The notes beneath the pieces are model-generated. The model had not been told where the DNA came from and searched no databases. It was given only the letters and a program-made list of their open reading frames with translations. The position numbers were made by a program, and so were the translations under genes. A stretch of 64,000 nucleotides of DNA from JBJHBP01 sp050485685. GTDB taxonomy: Bacteria > Pseudomonadota > Gammaproteobacteria > Steroidobacterales > Rariloculaceae. Of the stretch, positions 8,515 through 18,403 are shown one piece after another. Where the stretch lies: contig JBJHBW010000011.1 in assembly GCA_050485685.1 (NCBI GenBank), forward strand, positions 1 to 64,000, given 5' to 3'. Every line of letters begins with the position of its first letter. Position 1 is the stretch's first letter.

Positions 8515-11175
8515 TCAGCTGCGTGCAGCGAGCTGCCTCAGCACGTAGTGCAGGATGCCGCCGTGACGGTAGTAATCCTGCTCCTTGGGCGTGTCGATGC
8601 GCACCCTCGCAGCAAATTCCTTCACTGTCCCGTCATCGTCGGTTGCGCGTACGGTAACCGTACGGGCAGTTTCATCCGGGCTATCTATGTCGTAGCGTTC
8701 GCGGCCGGTCAGGCCCAGGCTTTCAGCGCTGTCGCCGTCCTGAAACTGCAGCGGCAGCACACCCATGCCGATCAGGTTGGAGCGATGTATGCGTTCATAG
8801 CTTTCGGCGATCACAGCACGCACGCCAAGCAGCTTGGTGCCTTTCGCTGCCCAGTCGCGTGATGAACCTGCGCCATATTCCTTGCCGGCCAGCACGATCA
8901 GCGGCACATCGTCCTGCTGATAGCGCATGGATGCGTCATAGATGGAAATGACGTCGCCGCTGGGAACATGCGTGGTCCAGCCGCCTTCGGTGCCGGGCGC
9001 GAGGCGGTTGCGCAGGCGCACGTTGGCAAACGTGCCGCGCACCATGACCTCATGGTTACCGCGCCGTGACCCGTATGAGTTGAATTCGGCGGGTTCGACC
9101 CCCAGTTCGCGCAGGTAGCGTCCGGCCGGGCTGTCTTTCGCGATGCTGCCGGCCGGAGAGATGTGGTCGGTGGTCACCGAGTCGCCGAGCAGGGCGAGGA
9201 CGCGCGCATCGCGCAGTTCACCCGGGGGCGTCGGCTCCAGCTGCATGTTCTCGAAGTAGGGCGGATGCTTGACGTAGGTGGACGCGTCGTCCCACGTGTA
9301 GGTTTCCCCGGCAGGCACATCCAGCCCGTTCCAGTTCTCGTCGCCGTCGAACACGCTCTCGTAGCTGTTGCGGAACATCTCCGATGTGACGTTGGCTGCG
9401 ATCAGTTCGTGAATTTCCGCGGACGTCGGCCATATGTCGCGCAGGTATACGGGCCGGCCTTCACTGTCTTCGCCCAGGGGGTCGCGGTACAGATCCGCGC
9501 GCATGCTCCCGGCCAGCGCATAGGCGACGACCAGCGGTGGCGATGCGAGAAAGTTCATCTGCACCAGCGGGTGAATGCGGCCTTCGAAGTTGCGATTGCC
9601 GGACAGCACCGAGCAGGCGACCAGGTCGTTGTCGCTGATGGCGTTGGCGATTGCTTCCGGCAGGGGGCCTGAATTGCCTATGCAGGTAGTGCAGCCGTAG
9701 CCGACGACGTTGAAGCCCAGCTGTTCAAGATCATCGAGCAGCCCGCACTTGACCAGATAATCGGTAACCACCCGCGATCCTGGTGCGAGGCTGGTTTTCA
9801 CCCAGGGTTTGCTGCGCAGACCGCGCGCGGCCGCGTTACGTGCCAGCAGGCCGGCGCCGACCATGACGGCCGGATTGGACGTGTTCGTGCAGCTGGTGAT
9901 CGCCGCGATCACCACCGCGCCGTCGTCCAGTTCGAATCTGTCCGTGCCGCTGACCACCGACGCCTTGCCGCCCTTGCCGCCGCGGTCGGCGGCCGCCTGT
10001 TCCAGCAGCCTGCCGGTGGTTTTCGCGGCAGCACTCAATGCGATGCGGTCCTGCGGCCGTTTCGGCCCGGCCAGGCTGGGTTCCACGTCGGCGAGGTTCA
10101 GGGCCAGTCGCTCGCTGTACTCGGCCGGCGTGGAACTGCGCCACAGCTGCTGTTCCCTGGCATAGGCTTCGACCAGCGCGATCTGTTCGGCAGGGCGACC
10201 GGACAGCTTCAGATAACGTAGCGTTTCCGCATCGATGGGGAAGATCGCGCAGGTGCTGCCGAACTCCGGCGACATGTTGCCCAGTGTCGCGCGATCGGCC
10301 AGCGGCAGGTGATCGAGACCATCACCGTAGAACTCGACGAACTTGCCCACCACGCCGTGCTTGCGCAGCATTTCCGTGACGGTGAGCACCAGGTCCGTCG
10401 CGGTCGCTCCTTCGGCCAGCGTGCCCTTGAGCTCAAAACCGACGACCTGCGGCACCAGCATGGTGACCGGCTGCCCCAGCATGGCGGCCTCGGCTTCTAT
10501 GCCGCCTACGCCCCAGCCCAGGATGCCAAGGCCATTGATCATTGTCGTGTGCGAGTCGGTGCCGACCAGAGTGTCCGGATAGGCGACGCGGACGCCATCC
10601 TGTTCAGCGTCAAACACGACGCGGCTCAGGTATTCCAGGTTGACCTGGTGGACGATGCCGGTATTCGGCGGTACGACGCGGAAATTATGAAAGGCATTCT
10701 GGCCCCAGCGCAGGAATGCGTAGCGTTCCCGGTTGCGTTCGAATTCAATCGCATTGTTCTCGGCCAGCGACGTCACCGTACCGAAACGGTCCACCTGGAC
10801 CGAGTGATCGATCACGAGTTCCGCCGGTGACAGCGGATTGATCAGTGATGCCTTGCCGCCGAGCTTGACGACCGCGTTGCGCATCGCGGCCAGGTCGACC
10901 ACTGCCGGCACGCCGGTAAAGTCCTGGAGTATCACCCGCGCCGGAGTGAACGCGATTTCCCGATCGGGCGCCGCTTTCGGATCCCAGTTGGCCAGTGCGC
11001 TGATGTCGTCGGCGGTGATGTTTGCGCCATCTTCATGCCGCAGCAGATTCTCAAGCAGAATCTTGACGGTGTAGGGCAGTCGGTCGAGATTCGAGCCGAC
11101 GGCGCTGAGGCGATGGATCCGGTATTCGGCATCGCCCACCTTCAGTGACTGGCGGGCGCCAAAGCTGTCTGTCAT
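8515..11175 (-). CDS. acnA: Aconitate hydratase A
   Basis: Converts citrate to isocitrate in the TCA cycle; a [4Fe-4S] enzyme of the AcnA/IRP1 type. The 886-residue protein has the cluster ligands in VIAAITSCTNTSNP (first Cys) and GYGCTTCIGNSGPL (the CxxC pair), plus TVGTDSHTTMINGLG and the C-terminal swivel-domain motif GAGSSRDWAAKG. The ATG at 11175 is preceded by AGAGG at good spacing and gives MTDSFGARQSLKV. It reads in the same direction as mnmA, but 86 bases separate the two. By analogy with E. coli AcnA it could be stress- or iron-responsive; nothing in the sequence confirms that. Confidence 0.97.
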   Translation of the reverse strand: MTDSFGARQSLKVGDAEYRIHRLSAVGSNLDRLPYTVKILLENLLRHEDGANITADDISALANWDPKAAPDREIAFTPARVILQDFTGVPAVVDLAAMRNAVVKLGGKASLINPLSPAELVIDHSVQVDRFGTVTSLAENNAIEFERNRERYAFLRWGQNAFHNFRVVPPNTGIVHQVNLEYLSRVVFDAEQDGVRVAYPDTLVGTDSHTTMINGLGILGWGVGGIEAEAAMLGQPVTMLVPQVVGFELKGTLAEGATATDLVLTVTEMLRKHGVVGKFVEFYGDGLDHLPLADRATLGNMSPEFGSTCAIFPIDAETLRYLKLSGRPAEQIALVEAYAREQQLWRSSTPAEYSERLALNLADVEPSLAGPKRPQDRIALSAAAKTTGRLLEQAAADRGGKGGKASVVSGTDRFELDDGAVVIAAITSCTNTSNPAVMVGAGLLARNAAARGLRSKPWVKTSLAPGSRVVTDYLVKCGLLDDLEQLGFNVVGYGCTTCIGNSGPLPEAIANAISDNDLVACSVLSGNRNFEGRIHPLVQMNFLASPPLVVAYALAGSMRADLYRDPLGEDSEGRPVYLRDIWPTSAEIHELIAANVTSEMFRNSYESVFDGDENWNGLDVPAGETYTWDDASTYVKHPPYFENMQLEPTPPGELRDARVLALLGDSVTTDHISPAGSIAKDSPAGRYLRELGVEPAEFNSYGSRRGNHEVMVRGTFANVRLRNRLAPGTEGGWTTHVPSGDVISIYDASMRYQQDDVPLIVLAGKEYGAGSSRDWAAKGTKLLGVRAVIAESYERIHRSNLIGMGVLPLQFQDGDSAESLGLTGRERYDIDSPDETARTVTVRATDDDGTVKEFAARVRIDTPKEQDYYRHGGILHYVLRQLAARS

Positions 11176-11261
11176 AGGGGGACCTCTGAAAGGATCGCGA
11201 CGGGAAAACCGCAATTATAGCAAGGGGCCGGTCCGGCAAGGGGCAGACGCAGCCCTTCAGT

Positions 11262-12431
11262 TCAGCCCGTGGCGCGCAGATCCGATGACTGGCGCAGCGC
11301 TGCGGTGATGACGGCGCCGCCCAGACATAGCTCGCCGTCATACAGCACCACGTACTGGCCCGGTGTGACGGCGCGCTGCGACTGATCGAAAGTGACCAGC
11401 AGGCCGTTGTCGCCGCTGCGCATGACCGTGCACGGCTGGTCGGGCTGGCGATAACGCGTCTTGGCCGCACAGCGCAACACACCGTGGTCGTGCCAGAACG
11501 CCGGTGCCGGCCCTGTCCAGTGCAGGTCTTCGGCGGTGAGGCTGTCATGGAAGAGCAGGGGATGCTGTTTGCCCTGCACGACCAGCAGTTCGTTGCGTGC
11601 GGCATCCTTGGCCGCTACATACCAGGGCAGGGCGTCGCTGTCCCGACGCCCGCCGATGCGCAGCCCCTGACGCTGGCCCAGCGTGTAGAACGCCAGTCCC
11701 TGGTGTTCGCCGAGCACGCGTCCGTCCGGATCGACAATGGGCCCGGGCTGCGTTGCCACGTAGCGGCTGAGAAATTCGGCGAAAGGTCTCTCGCCGATAA
11801 AGCAGATGCCTGTGCTGTCCTTCTTGGCCGCGACCGGCAGCCCGGCGCGGGAGGCAATGGCGCGCACCTCGGTCTTGTCCAGTTCGCCGACCGGAAACAG
11901 CACATCGACCAGATCGTCGCCGGCAACGCGGTGCAGAAAATAGCTCTGGTCCTTGGACGCGTCGATGCCCTTCAGCAACTGTGGCGGCGCGCTGCTGTCG
12001 TCAGGCCGACCCTCAACGGAGCATTCATCGGCGGGCGACACCTGACGAAGGCGCGCGTAATGGCCGGTAGCCACCCAGCGTGCACCCAGTCGCTTCGCGT
12101 ACTGGCGCATCACACCAAACTTGATCTGCCGATTGCACAGGACATCCGGATTCGGTGTTCTTCCGGCGCGGTATTCGGCAAGAAAGTGTGCGAACACCTG
12201 ATCGCGATACTCGTTCGCAAAGCTGACGCGGTGCAGCGGCAGGTCAAGCTGCCGGCACAATGCGCGGGCGTCCTGAAAGTCGGCTGCCGCCTCGCAGTAG
12301 CCGTCGTCTTCCCAGTTACTCATATGCAGGCACTGCACTTCGTAGCCGAGCTCCTTCAGGCGCAATGCCGCGACGGCGGAATCCACACCACCGGACAGCG
12401 CAACCATGACAATGCCATTGCGATCAGCCAT
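11262..12431 (-). CDS. mnmA: tRNA 2-thiouridylase MnmA
   Basis: ATP-dependent thiolase that puts sulfur on the wobble uridine (s2U34) of Lys, Glu and Gln tRNAs. The PP-loop VMVALSGGVDSAVAAL lies near the N-terminus, and the two catalytic cysteines are in PDVLCNRQIKFG and STGICFIGERPF. At 389 residues the protein is slightly longer than the E. coli enzyme. It follows nudJ by 39 bases in the same direction, as in enterobacteria; the usual next gene hflD is absent, and acnA lies downstream instead. Confidence 0.96.
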   Translation of the reverse strand: MADRNGIVMVALSGGVDSAVAALRLKELGYEVQCLHMSNWEDDGYCEAAADFQDARALCRQLDLPLHRVSFANEYRDQVFAHFLAEYRAGRTPNPDVLCNRQIKFGVMRQYAKRLGARWVATGHYARLRQVSPADECSVEGRPDDSSAPPQLLKGIDASKDQSYFLHRVAGDDLVDVLFPVGELDKTEVRAIASRAGLPVAAKKDSTGICFIGERPFAEFLSRYVATQPGPIVDPDGRVLGEHQGLAFYTLGQRQGLRIGGRRDSDALPWYVAAKDAARNELLVVQGKQHPLLFHDSLTAEDLHWTGPAPAFWHDHGVLRCAAKTRYRQPDQPCTVMRSGDNGLLVTFDQSQRAVTPGQYVVLYDGELCLGGAVITAALRQSSDLRATG

Positions 12432-12470
12432 GGCTGCCTATTCTACTTGTCCGGCGCTTCGGCGTGCCCT

Positions 12471-12944
12471 TCAGCCCACGCGGATCTGCAGCCCGGACAG
12501 GACATCCAGTGTCTGCAGGACGTCCAGCGGATGACGGGTGCCGGCGCGATAGTCGTCTATGCACCGCAGCACCAGCGGACTTCGCAGCCGCCCGCTGTGG
12601 CTGAATAGCTGGTTACGGGTCAGCCAGTGAGTGGCGATAATCCCTTCGTCCAGGGCAGGTGAAACGGCGGGTGGTGTCGCAGCGCCGGTAAACGCGATGC
12701 GCAGCAGGGTCAGATCGTGCTGCGGATGACGCCACAGGTAGATGCCGAGCAGATATTCGGGTTTGAAGCGGTATCCGGTCTCTTCCAGGGTCTCCCGGAT
12801 GACGGCATCAACCAGCGTCTCTCCCGGCTCCAGATGACCGGCCGGCTGGTTGTAGACGATCTGGCCGGCTGCCCGTTCCTCGACGACCAGAAAGCGTTCG
12901 CCGGTCTCTATGACTGCGGCGACGGTGACGTCTATACCGCTCAT
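12471..12944 (-). CDS. nudJ: NUDIX hydrolase, NudJ type
   Basis: Small cytosolic NUDIX hydrolase of 157 residues. The Nudix box reads GHLEPGETLVDAVIRETLEE followed by TGY, with all metal-binding Glu positions present. E. coli NudJ hydrolyses nucleoside tri- and diphosphates and a thiamine precursor pyrophosphate, and sits directly before mnmA as here; that synteny supports the specific assignment. It lies 24 bases after the DUF7931 gene, so the three genes probably form one transcript. Confidence 0.88.
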   Translation of the reverse strand: MSGIDVTVAAVIETGERFLVVEERAAGQIVYNQPAGHLEPGETLVDAVIRETLEETGYRFKPEYLLGIYLWRHPQHDLTLLRIAFTGAATPPAVSPALDEGIIATHWLTRNQLFSHSGRLRSPLVLRCIDDYRAGTRHPLDVLQTLDVLSGLQIRVG

Positions 12945-12968
12945 CAGTAACGTCTCACGATCGATGCC

Positions 12969-13490
12969 TCACAGCATCATCTGGCGGAGTTCCGGTTCCA
13001 GTTCGCAGGCAAGCCACAGTTCGTCAAACTCATCCAGGTAACGTCGCGCCAGAGCCGGGGCGCGGATATCGGCTACGCCTTCCCAGCTGCCTGCACGGGC
13101 GCGGTACACCAGCGCTTGATCGTCGGCGATGCAGAACGCGTCTGTTCGATTGCGATACTGGGGTTTGACGTTGCGGAATTCAATGTAGCTGTTCAGGCGG
13201 CGGCCCATGGTCACGAAGCGATTGCCATCCTTCATGGTGCGATTCGGGTTGACGATGAGCACCCGCACGCGAGCGAACGTGCGCGCCAGGACGAATTTCT
13301 TTAGCGGCTCGAGGAAATCGTCATGATCGTAGATTGCCGGTTCCAGATCCGGTGTCAGTATCGTCAGTGAGCGGTTCGCCGAAGCGACGACACGCGACAC
13401 GGCTGCGCGAACTTCATCCTCGGATGAAAGCACCTGTCGCATGGTCGGGTTGTCGGCGTTTGCTGCTTGTGCGCTGTACTGCATGGTCAT
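12969..13490 (-). CDS. DUF7931-type protein with phospholipase-D-like fold
   Basis: A 173-residue cytosolic protein starting with MTMQYSAQAANADN at the ATG 13490 (the frame runs further upstream without a likely start). The central stretch RSLTILTPDLEPAIYDHDDF, then ARVRVLIVNPNRTMKDGNRFVTMGRRLNSYIEFR, matches what I recall as DUF7931, a PLD-like fold that lacks the HKD catalytic motif. No catalytic residues are apparent. It heads the nudJ-mnmA operon; such proteins often sit beside housekeeping genes in gammaproteobacteria. Function unknown. Confidence 0.6.
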   Translation of the reverse strand: MTMQYSAQAANADNPTMRQVLSSEDEVRAAVSRVVASANRSLTILTPDLEPAIYDHDDFLEPLKKFVLARTFARVRVLIVNPNRTMKDGNRFVTMGRRLNSYIEFRNVKPQYRNRTDAFCIADDQALVYRARAGSWEGVADIRAPALARRYLDEFDELWLACELEPELRQMML

Positions 13491-13647
13491 CGGGTGCCCG
13501 TTGGGACGATTTCCGCATGTTATGTCTGCCCGACAAGCCGAGATCGGGCAGCTTGTACGCGGTTCACGGGAGCAGTTTAGAGCAACGTCACATTCGTGCT
13601 GTGTCACAGCTCACGTTTTCAGGGGCCGCGAGTCCGGTGACGACGGA

Positions 13648-15381
13648 TCAGCGCAGAACCTCCGGCAGCGCGAAGACGAACATGGCGGCACCGCTGCCCG
13701 GGCGCAGTTCCGGCGTCATGCGCAGCGAGGCCATTGCGGACAGCGACGCCCCGGTGCTGACAGCGATATACTGGCGTCCGTTGACGGCAAAACTGACGGG
13801 GAAGCCGCTGATGGGGGCCCCGAGACTGGTTTCCCAGAGTACCCGCCCGTCACGCTGATCCAGGGCCTTGAAGCGGCCGTTGACGTCGGCTGCGAATACC
13901 AGATCGCCACCCGTGGTCAGCAGGGACATCGTGCCGGCCCGTTGTTCGTGCACCCAGAGCACCGCGCCGGTTTCAGCGGAAATCGCCCGAACGGTGCCCA
14001 CGTTGTCGTGACCGGGAGCGATTTCGTAGGGCATGGAAATGCCGTAAACCCGTGACGGGTCGCGCTGATCGGTCTGGCTCACGGATCGCATGCACAGGTT
14101 CTGCAACGGGAAGTACATGGCGTTGGTCAGCGGGCTGTAGGCACCGGCCGGCCAGTTCCTGCCGCCGTTGCTGCCCGGACAGACCAGCAGCTCTTCGTTG
14201 GCTGCGGTAAAGATCCGTTCGGGATCCACCCTGACGGCGCCGGTGGCTCCATCTATGCTGCTGACCACGTTCTGGTCGACGGTAGGCGTTGCCCAGAGGA
14301 ATTCGCCTGTCTCCCGGTCCAGCGTGTAGACGATGCCGGATTTGCCGGGGATGCCCGTGACGACGCGTCGTGTCTCCCCCGGATTCAGGTCGGGATTTAT
14401 CCACAGCACCTGGTCCGGATCCGGTGCCACCGCCGTGTCCAGCAGCAGTCGTTCAAAGACGTGGTCCAGGTCCCAGTGGTCGATCAGGTGCTGGTAGTAC
14501 CAGACGATGCGGCCGGTCTCGCCATCCAGCGCCAGCGTTGAATTATGGTAAAGATGCTGCAGGTCATTGCCGCCCAGCAGGAATTTCGGTGCGGGGATGG
14601 TGACCGAGGTGCCGATGAAGATCAGGTCGAGTTCCGGATCGTAACTGGGCACCATCCAGGTGCCGACATGCCAGCGCTCTTCCAGCGGTACGTCACCCCA
14701 GGTTTCGTCACCGGGCTCTCCGGGAAGGGGTATCGTGCGCGTGCGCCAGAGCTCGGCGCCCGTGCGCGCGTCATGCGCGGTAATCACGCACGATTCGTGG
14801 CCGGCGTCGGGCTGACACTGTCTGCCGGCGATCACCCGGCCGTTTGCGACCAGCGGACCTGCACTGGTGCGGGCGCGGAGCGTCGGGTCCATCACCGGGG
14901 TTTCCCAGACCAGGTCTCCGGTGAGCGCACTCAGGGCATAGATCTGATTGTCGGCGCCGGCGTTGATCAGTGTGTCGCCCCAGATGGCGAGATTCCGGTT
15001 CGTGCCGCCCGTGACGCCATCCGGATAAGGTCGGCGGTATTCCCACAGCAGTTCGCCGCTGGCGGCGTCCAGCGCCTGAATATAGTCATTGCTGTTCGGC
15101 ACGAACATGATGCCGTCGTAGATCAGTGGCGCAGCCTGCTGCATGCCCTCGCCCAAGGTTCGCGTCCAGACCAGCTGCAGCGTGGCCACATTGTCCGCGG
15201 TGATCTCGTCCAGCGGGCTGTATCCCCAGCCATCCAGGGTGCGTCGCCAGCTCAGCCAGTGAGCAGGATCCGGATCCGCGAGCATGCTGTCGGTAACCGG
15301 CACGAATGGTCGGTCGTTCGCATGCGCGCTGATCGTGCAGCATGCGCACATCAGGGCAACCGCAACCGGCGATGTTTTCAT
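13648..15381 (-). CDS. PQQ-dependent alcohol dehydrogenase-like quinoprotein
   Basis: Periplasmic eight-bladed propeller of the quinoprotein alcohol dehydrogenase family, about 577 residues. A signal peptide covers roughly the first 23 residues (ends SAHA-ND). The propeller is marked by repeated W-motifs such as LDAASGELLWEYRR, LSALTGDLVWETP and LDGETGRIVWYYQ. The segment DHWDLDHVFERLLLD corresponds to the W-D-x-D region that carries the catalytic Asp in PQQ enzymes. There is no C-terminal cytochrome domain, so electrons would go to a separate cytochrome c. A GGGGGAG sequence lies 5 bases before the ATG at 15381; an ATG three bases earlier is too close to it. The substrate cannot be assigned, and no PQQ biosynthesis genes are in the window. 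Confidence 0.8.
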   Translation of the reverse strand: MKTSPVAVALMCACCTISAHANDRPFVPVTDSMLADPDPAHWLSWRRTLDGWGYSPLDEITADNVATLQLVWTRTLGEGMQQAAPLIYDGIMFVPNSNDYIQALDAASGELLWEYRRPYPDGVTGGTNRNLAIWGDTLINAGADNQIYALSALTGDLVWETPVMDPTLRARTSAGPLVANGRVIAGRQCQPDAGHESCVITAHDARTGAELWRTRTIPLPGEPGDETWGDVPLEERWHVGTWMVPSYDPELDLIFIGTSVTIPAPKFLLGGNDLQHLYHNSTLALDGETGRIVWYYQHLIDHWDLDHVFERLLLDTAVAPDPDQVLWINPDLNPGETRRVVTGIPGKSGIVYTLDRETGEFLWATPTVDQNVVSSIDGATGAVRVDPERIFTAANEELLVCPGSNGGRNWPAGAYSPLTNAMYFPLQNLCMRSVSQTDQRDPSRVYGISMPYEIAPGHDNVGTVRAISAETGAVLWVHEQRAGTMSLLTTGGDLVFAADVNGRFKALDQRDGRVLWETSLGAPISGFPVSFAVNGRQYIAVSTGASLSAMASLRMTPELRPGSGAAMFVFALPEVLR

Positions 15382-15470
15382 CATGACTCCCCCTGACCGA
15401 TGTGTGGGAATGTCCGACGCCGCTGTGCGCCGTCATGCCCTGTGTTTTCAGACTGCGTTCTGCAGCTTCG

Positions 15471-16841
15471 TCAGACCTCGCGTGCGAGACGTGCGGCAAG
15501 GCCTGTGTACTGTGCCGGCGTCAGCGCCAGCAACTGCTGTTTTTCCGCGTCCGGCAGGTCCAGGCCGGCGATGAATTCGTGCAGTGTTTCGCGCGTGATC
15601 TGTTTTCCACGCGTCACCGCTTTCAACTGTTCGTAGGCGTCGACGATGCCGTGGCGCCGCATCACCGTCTGAATCGGTTCAGCGAGCACCTCCCAGCTGC
15701 CATCGAGATCGGCCCCTATGCGCTGCTGATCTGCTTCGAGTTTGCCAAGTCCCCGCTGGCACGCGTCGATTGCCACCAGGGTGTGGCCTATGCCCACCGA
15801 GAGGTTGCGCAGCACGGTTGAATCCGTCAGGTCGCGCTGCCATCGGGATACCGGCAGTTTGTCGGCAAGAAAGCCGAGCACGGCGTTGGCCATGCCGAGA
15901 TTGCCTTCGGCGTTCTCGAAGTCGATGGGATTCACCTTGTGTGGCATCGTCGAGGATCCGACTTCGGAAGCATTGGTACGCTGTCGGAAGTAACCCAGGC
16001 TCACGTAGCCCCAGATATCGCGGCACAGATCGATGAGGATGCTGTTGAACCGGCTGAGTGCATGGCAGTACGCGGCGATCCAGTCATGCGGCTCGATCTG
16101 CGTCGTGTAAGGCTGATAGCCAAGATCCAGTGAGCTGATGAATCGGGCGCTGACGTCCGGCCAGTCCACATCCGGATAGGCAGCGACGTGCGCGTTGAAG
16201 TTTCCGACCGCGCCGTTGATCTTGCCGAAGATGGCGACATCGCGGAACGATACGAGCTGCGCATCCATGCGGTGCACGAAGTTGGCCAGTTCCTTGCCCA
16301 GGGTCGTCGGAGTTGCCGGCTGGCCATGGGTGCGGCTCAGCATGGCGACATCGGCAAGACGCTGCGCGGCGTTACGCAGTTCGGCTGTCAGGCTGCGGGC
16401 TGCCGGCAGCAACACGCGATTGCGGGCATCGCGCAGCATCAGCGCGTATGACAGGTTGTTGATGTCCTCGGAGGTACAGGCGAAGTGCAGGAACGCCACG
16501 ATGTTCGGCGCCGATCCGGAGATGCCTTCCAGCTTTTCGCGCAGGAAGTACTCCACCGCCTTGACGTCGTGATTGGTGGTGGCCTCAAGAGCCTTGACCC
16601 TGCGCGCATCCTCCATGCCGAAGTCATCGACGAGTGCATTGAGCACGTCCTTGACGGGCGGAGCCAGCGGATCCAGCCCGCTGATGGATGGTTCTTCGGC
16701 GAGCAGCTGCAGCCAGCGCACCTCAACCAGTGTGCGATAGCGGATCAGCGCGAATTCGGAAAGATACGGCCGCAACGCAGCGGCACGGGTGGCGTAGCGT
16801 CCGTCAAGCGGTGACAGCGCGGTTAGCGTTGAATGGTCCAC
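15471..16841 (-). CDS. purB: Adenylosuccinate lyase
   Basis: Acts twice in purine synthesis: splits SAICAR to AICAR and adenylosuccinate to AMP, releasing fumarate each time. The superfamily signature GSSTMPHKVNPIDFENAEGN is intact, and the N-terminus TALSPLDGRYATRAAAL is typical of the E. coli-type enzyme. I placed the start at the GTG 16841, which gives 456 residues, the same as E. coli PurB; the open frame continues 199 codons upstream but covers the divergent fumC promoter and is not family-like. It diverges from fumC across about 114 bases. Confidence 0.95.
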   Translation of the reverse strand: MDHSTLTALSPLDGRYATRAAALRPYLSEFALIRYRTLVEVRWLQLLAEEPSISGLDPLAPPVKDVLNALVDDFGMEDARRVKALEATTNHDVKAVEYFLREKLEGISGSAPNIVAFLHFACTSEDINNLSYALMLRDARNRVLLPAARSLTAELRNAAQRLADVAMLSRTHGQPATPTTLGKELANFVHRMDAQLVSFRDVAIFGKINGAVGNFNAHVAAYPDVDWPDVSARFISSLDLGYQPYTTQIEPHDWIAAYCHALSRFNSILIDLCRDIWGYVSLGYFRQRTNASEVGSSTMPHKVNPIDFENAEGNLGMANAVLGFLADKLPVSRWQRDLTDSTVLRNLSVGIGHTLVAIDACQRGLGKLEADQQRIGADLDGSWEVLAEPIQTVMRRHGIVDAYEQLKAVTRGKQITRETLHEFIAGLDLPDAEKQQLLALTPAQYTGLAARLAREV

Positions 16842-16955
16842 GGTGCCCCGGTATTCCCAACCTATACAAGCGTTTTCGGAGTGCGCATCATACACGCTGG
16901 TGCACCGATCGCCGACACCGGCGACGGTTCTGACAATGGACCTAAGGAGCAGGGA
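16842..16955. promoter_or_regulatory. Divergent purB/fumC intergenic region
   Basis: This short spacer must carry both divergent promoters. The AAGGAG at 16944-16949 serves fumC. I could not identify convincing -35/-10 pairs or a PurR-like box by eye. Confidence 0.35.
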
Positions 16956-18341
16956 ATGACGGGCGAATTTCGCATCGAGCGAGACAGCATGGGAGAACTG
17001 AAGGTCCCGGCTGATGCGAAGTGGGGCGCGCAGACACAGCGCGCCGTGGAGAATTTTCCGATCAGCGGGCTGCGCATGCCGCGTGAGTTCATTCGTGCCC
17101 TGGGTCTGATCAAGAAGGCCGCGGCGCTTGCAAACCGTGATCTTGGCCTGCTGGATGATGCGGTGGCCGAGGCCATTGCCGCAGCCGCAGGGGAAGTCGC
17201 GGATGGTCTGCACGACGCCCAGTTTCCGGTGGACGTATTCCAGACCGGTTCCGGCACCAGTTCCAACATGAATGCAAACGAAGTGATCGCCGGACTCGCT
17301 TCGGCGGCACTCGGAAGTCCGGTGCATGCGAATGATCATGTCAACATGGGGCAGAGCAGCAATGATGTGATTCCGTCGGCGATCCATGTCAGCGCCGCAC
17401 TGGCATTGACTGAGCAGCTTCTGCCGGCACTTCAGCACCTGGCTGTGACAATAGTGAACAAGGCCGGTTCACTGGCTGCCGTGGTCAAGACCGGTCGCAC
17501 GCACCTGATGGATGCCATGCCCGTGCGATTCGATCAGGAGCTCGGTGGCTGGGCCGCACAGGTGCAGGCCGACTACCAGCGTGTCGCCGGTGTGCTGGCC
17601 CGGTTGTCGGGCCTGGCCCAGGGTGGGACCGCGGTCGGCACCGGTATCAATGCCCACCCTGAGTTCGGCGTGCGCGTCGCCGCGCACCTTGCCGGCATGA
17701 CGGGCATCGCCTTCCGCCCGGCGGACAACTACTTCGAGGCACTGAGCAGTCAGGACACCGCGGTGGAACTGTCGGGTCAGCTGAAGACCACCGCAGTCAG
17801 CCTGATGAAGATCGCGAATGATCTGCGCTGGATGAACAGCGGCCCGCTGGCGGGCCTGGGCGAGATTGCGCTGCCGGCGCTGCAGCCTGGCAGCAGCATC
17901 ATGCCCGGCAAGGTCAATCCCGTCATTCCGGAAGCGGTGGCCATGGTCGCCGCACAGGTCATAGGCAACGATGCGACGGTCACCGTGGCGGGGCAGTCGG
18001 GCAATTTCCAGCTCAACGTCATGCTGCCAGTCGTTGCTTACAATGTTTTACAAGGCATTGAATTATTGGCAAATGCCTCGCGGTCTCTTGCCGATTCCGC
18101 GATCAGTGGCTTTGTGGTCAATGAAGCGCGTCTTGGCGATGCGCTGGAACGCAATCCGATTCTGGTGACGGCGTTGAATCCGGTGATCGGGTACGAGAAG
18201 GGAGCGGCCGTGGCCAAGCAGGCCTATGCACAGGGTCGTGCCATCCGTGAAGTGGCCGCACAGGAAACGGGGCTGGACGCCGCTGAACTTGATCGGCTGC
18301 TGGATCCGGCCGAACTGACTCGTGGAGGCATAAAGGGCTGA
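16956..18341 (+). CDS. fumC: Class II fumarate hydratase
   Basis: Iron-independent fumarase of the TCA cycle, hydrating fumarate to malate. 461 residues starting at the ATG 16956, with AAGGAG seven bases upstream. The N-terminal MGELKVPADAKWGAQTQRAVENFP, the His-containing VHANDHVNMGQSSNDVIPSAIH and the signature GSSIMPGKVNPVIPEA are all intact. It belongs to the same fold superfamily as PurB across the intergenic region. nudL and mazG follow in the same direction, so this may be the first gene of a three-gene unit. The AcnA-FumC pairing in one window shows aerobic TCA capacity. Confidence 0.97.
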   Translation: MTGEFRIERDSMGELKVPADAKWGAQTQRAVENFPISGLRMPREFIRALGLIKKAAALANRDLGLLDDAVAEAIAAAAGEVADGLHDAQFPVDVFQTGSGTSSNMNANEVIAGLASAALGSPVHANDHVNMGQSSNDVIPSAIHVSAALALTEQLLPALQHLAVTIVNKAGSLAAVVKTGRTHLMDAMPVRFDQELGGWAAQVQADYQRVAGVLARLSGLAQGGTAVGTGINAHPEFGVRVAAHLAGMTGIAFRPADNYFEALSSQDTAVELSGQLKTTAVSLMKIANDLRWMNSGPLAGLGEIALPALQPGSSIMPGKVNPVIPEAVAMVAAQVIGNDATVTVAGQSGNFQLNVMLPVVAYNVLQGIELLANASRSLADSAISGFVVNEARLGDALERNPILVTALNPVIGYEKGAAVAKQAYAQGRAIREVAAQETGLDAAELDRLLDPAELTRGGIKG

Positions 18342-18403
18342 GCGGGGAGCGACTTACAGCCACGCACGGACAAATCGCCCGGGCGAAGCTTCACGACCGC
18401 ATC

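Noticed and set aside
16842..17438. N-terminal extension of purB
   Set aside because: The open frame upstream of the GTG at 16841 covers the fumC coding region and does not resemble PurB; the GTG start gives the family's usual 456 residues.
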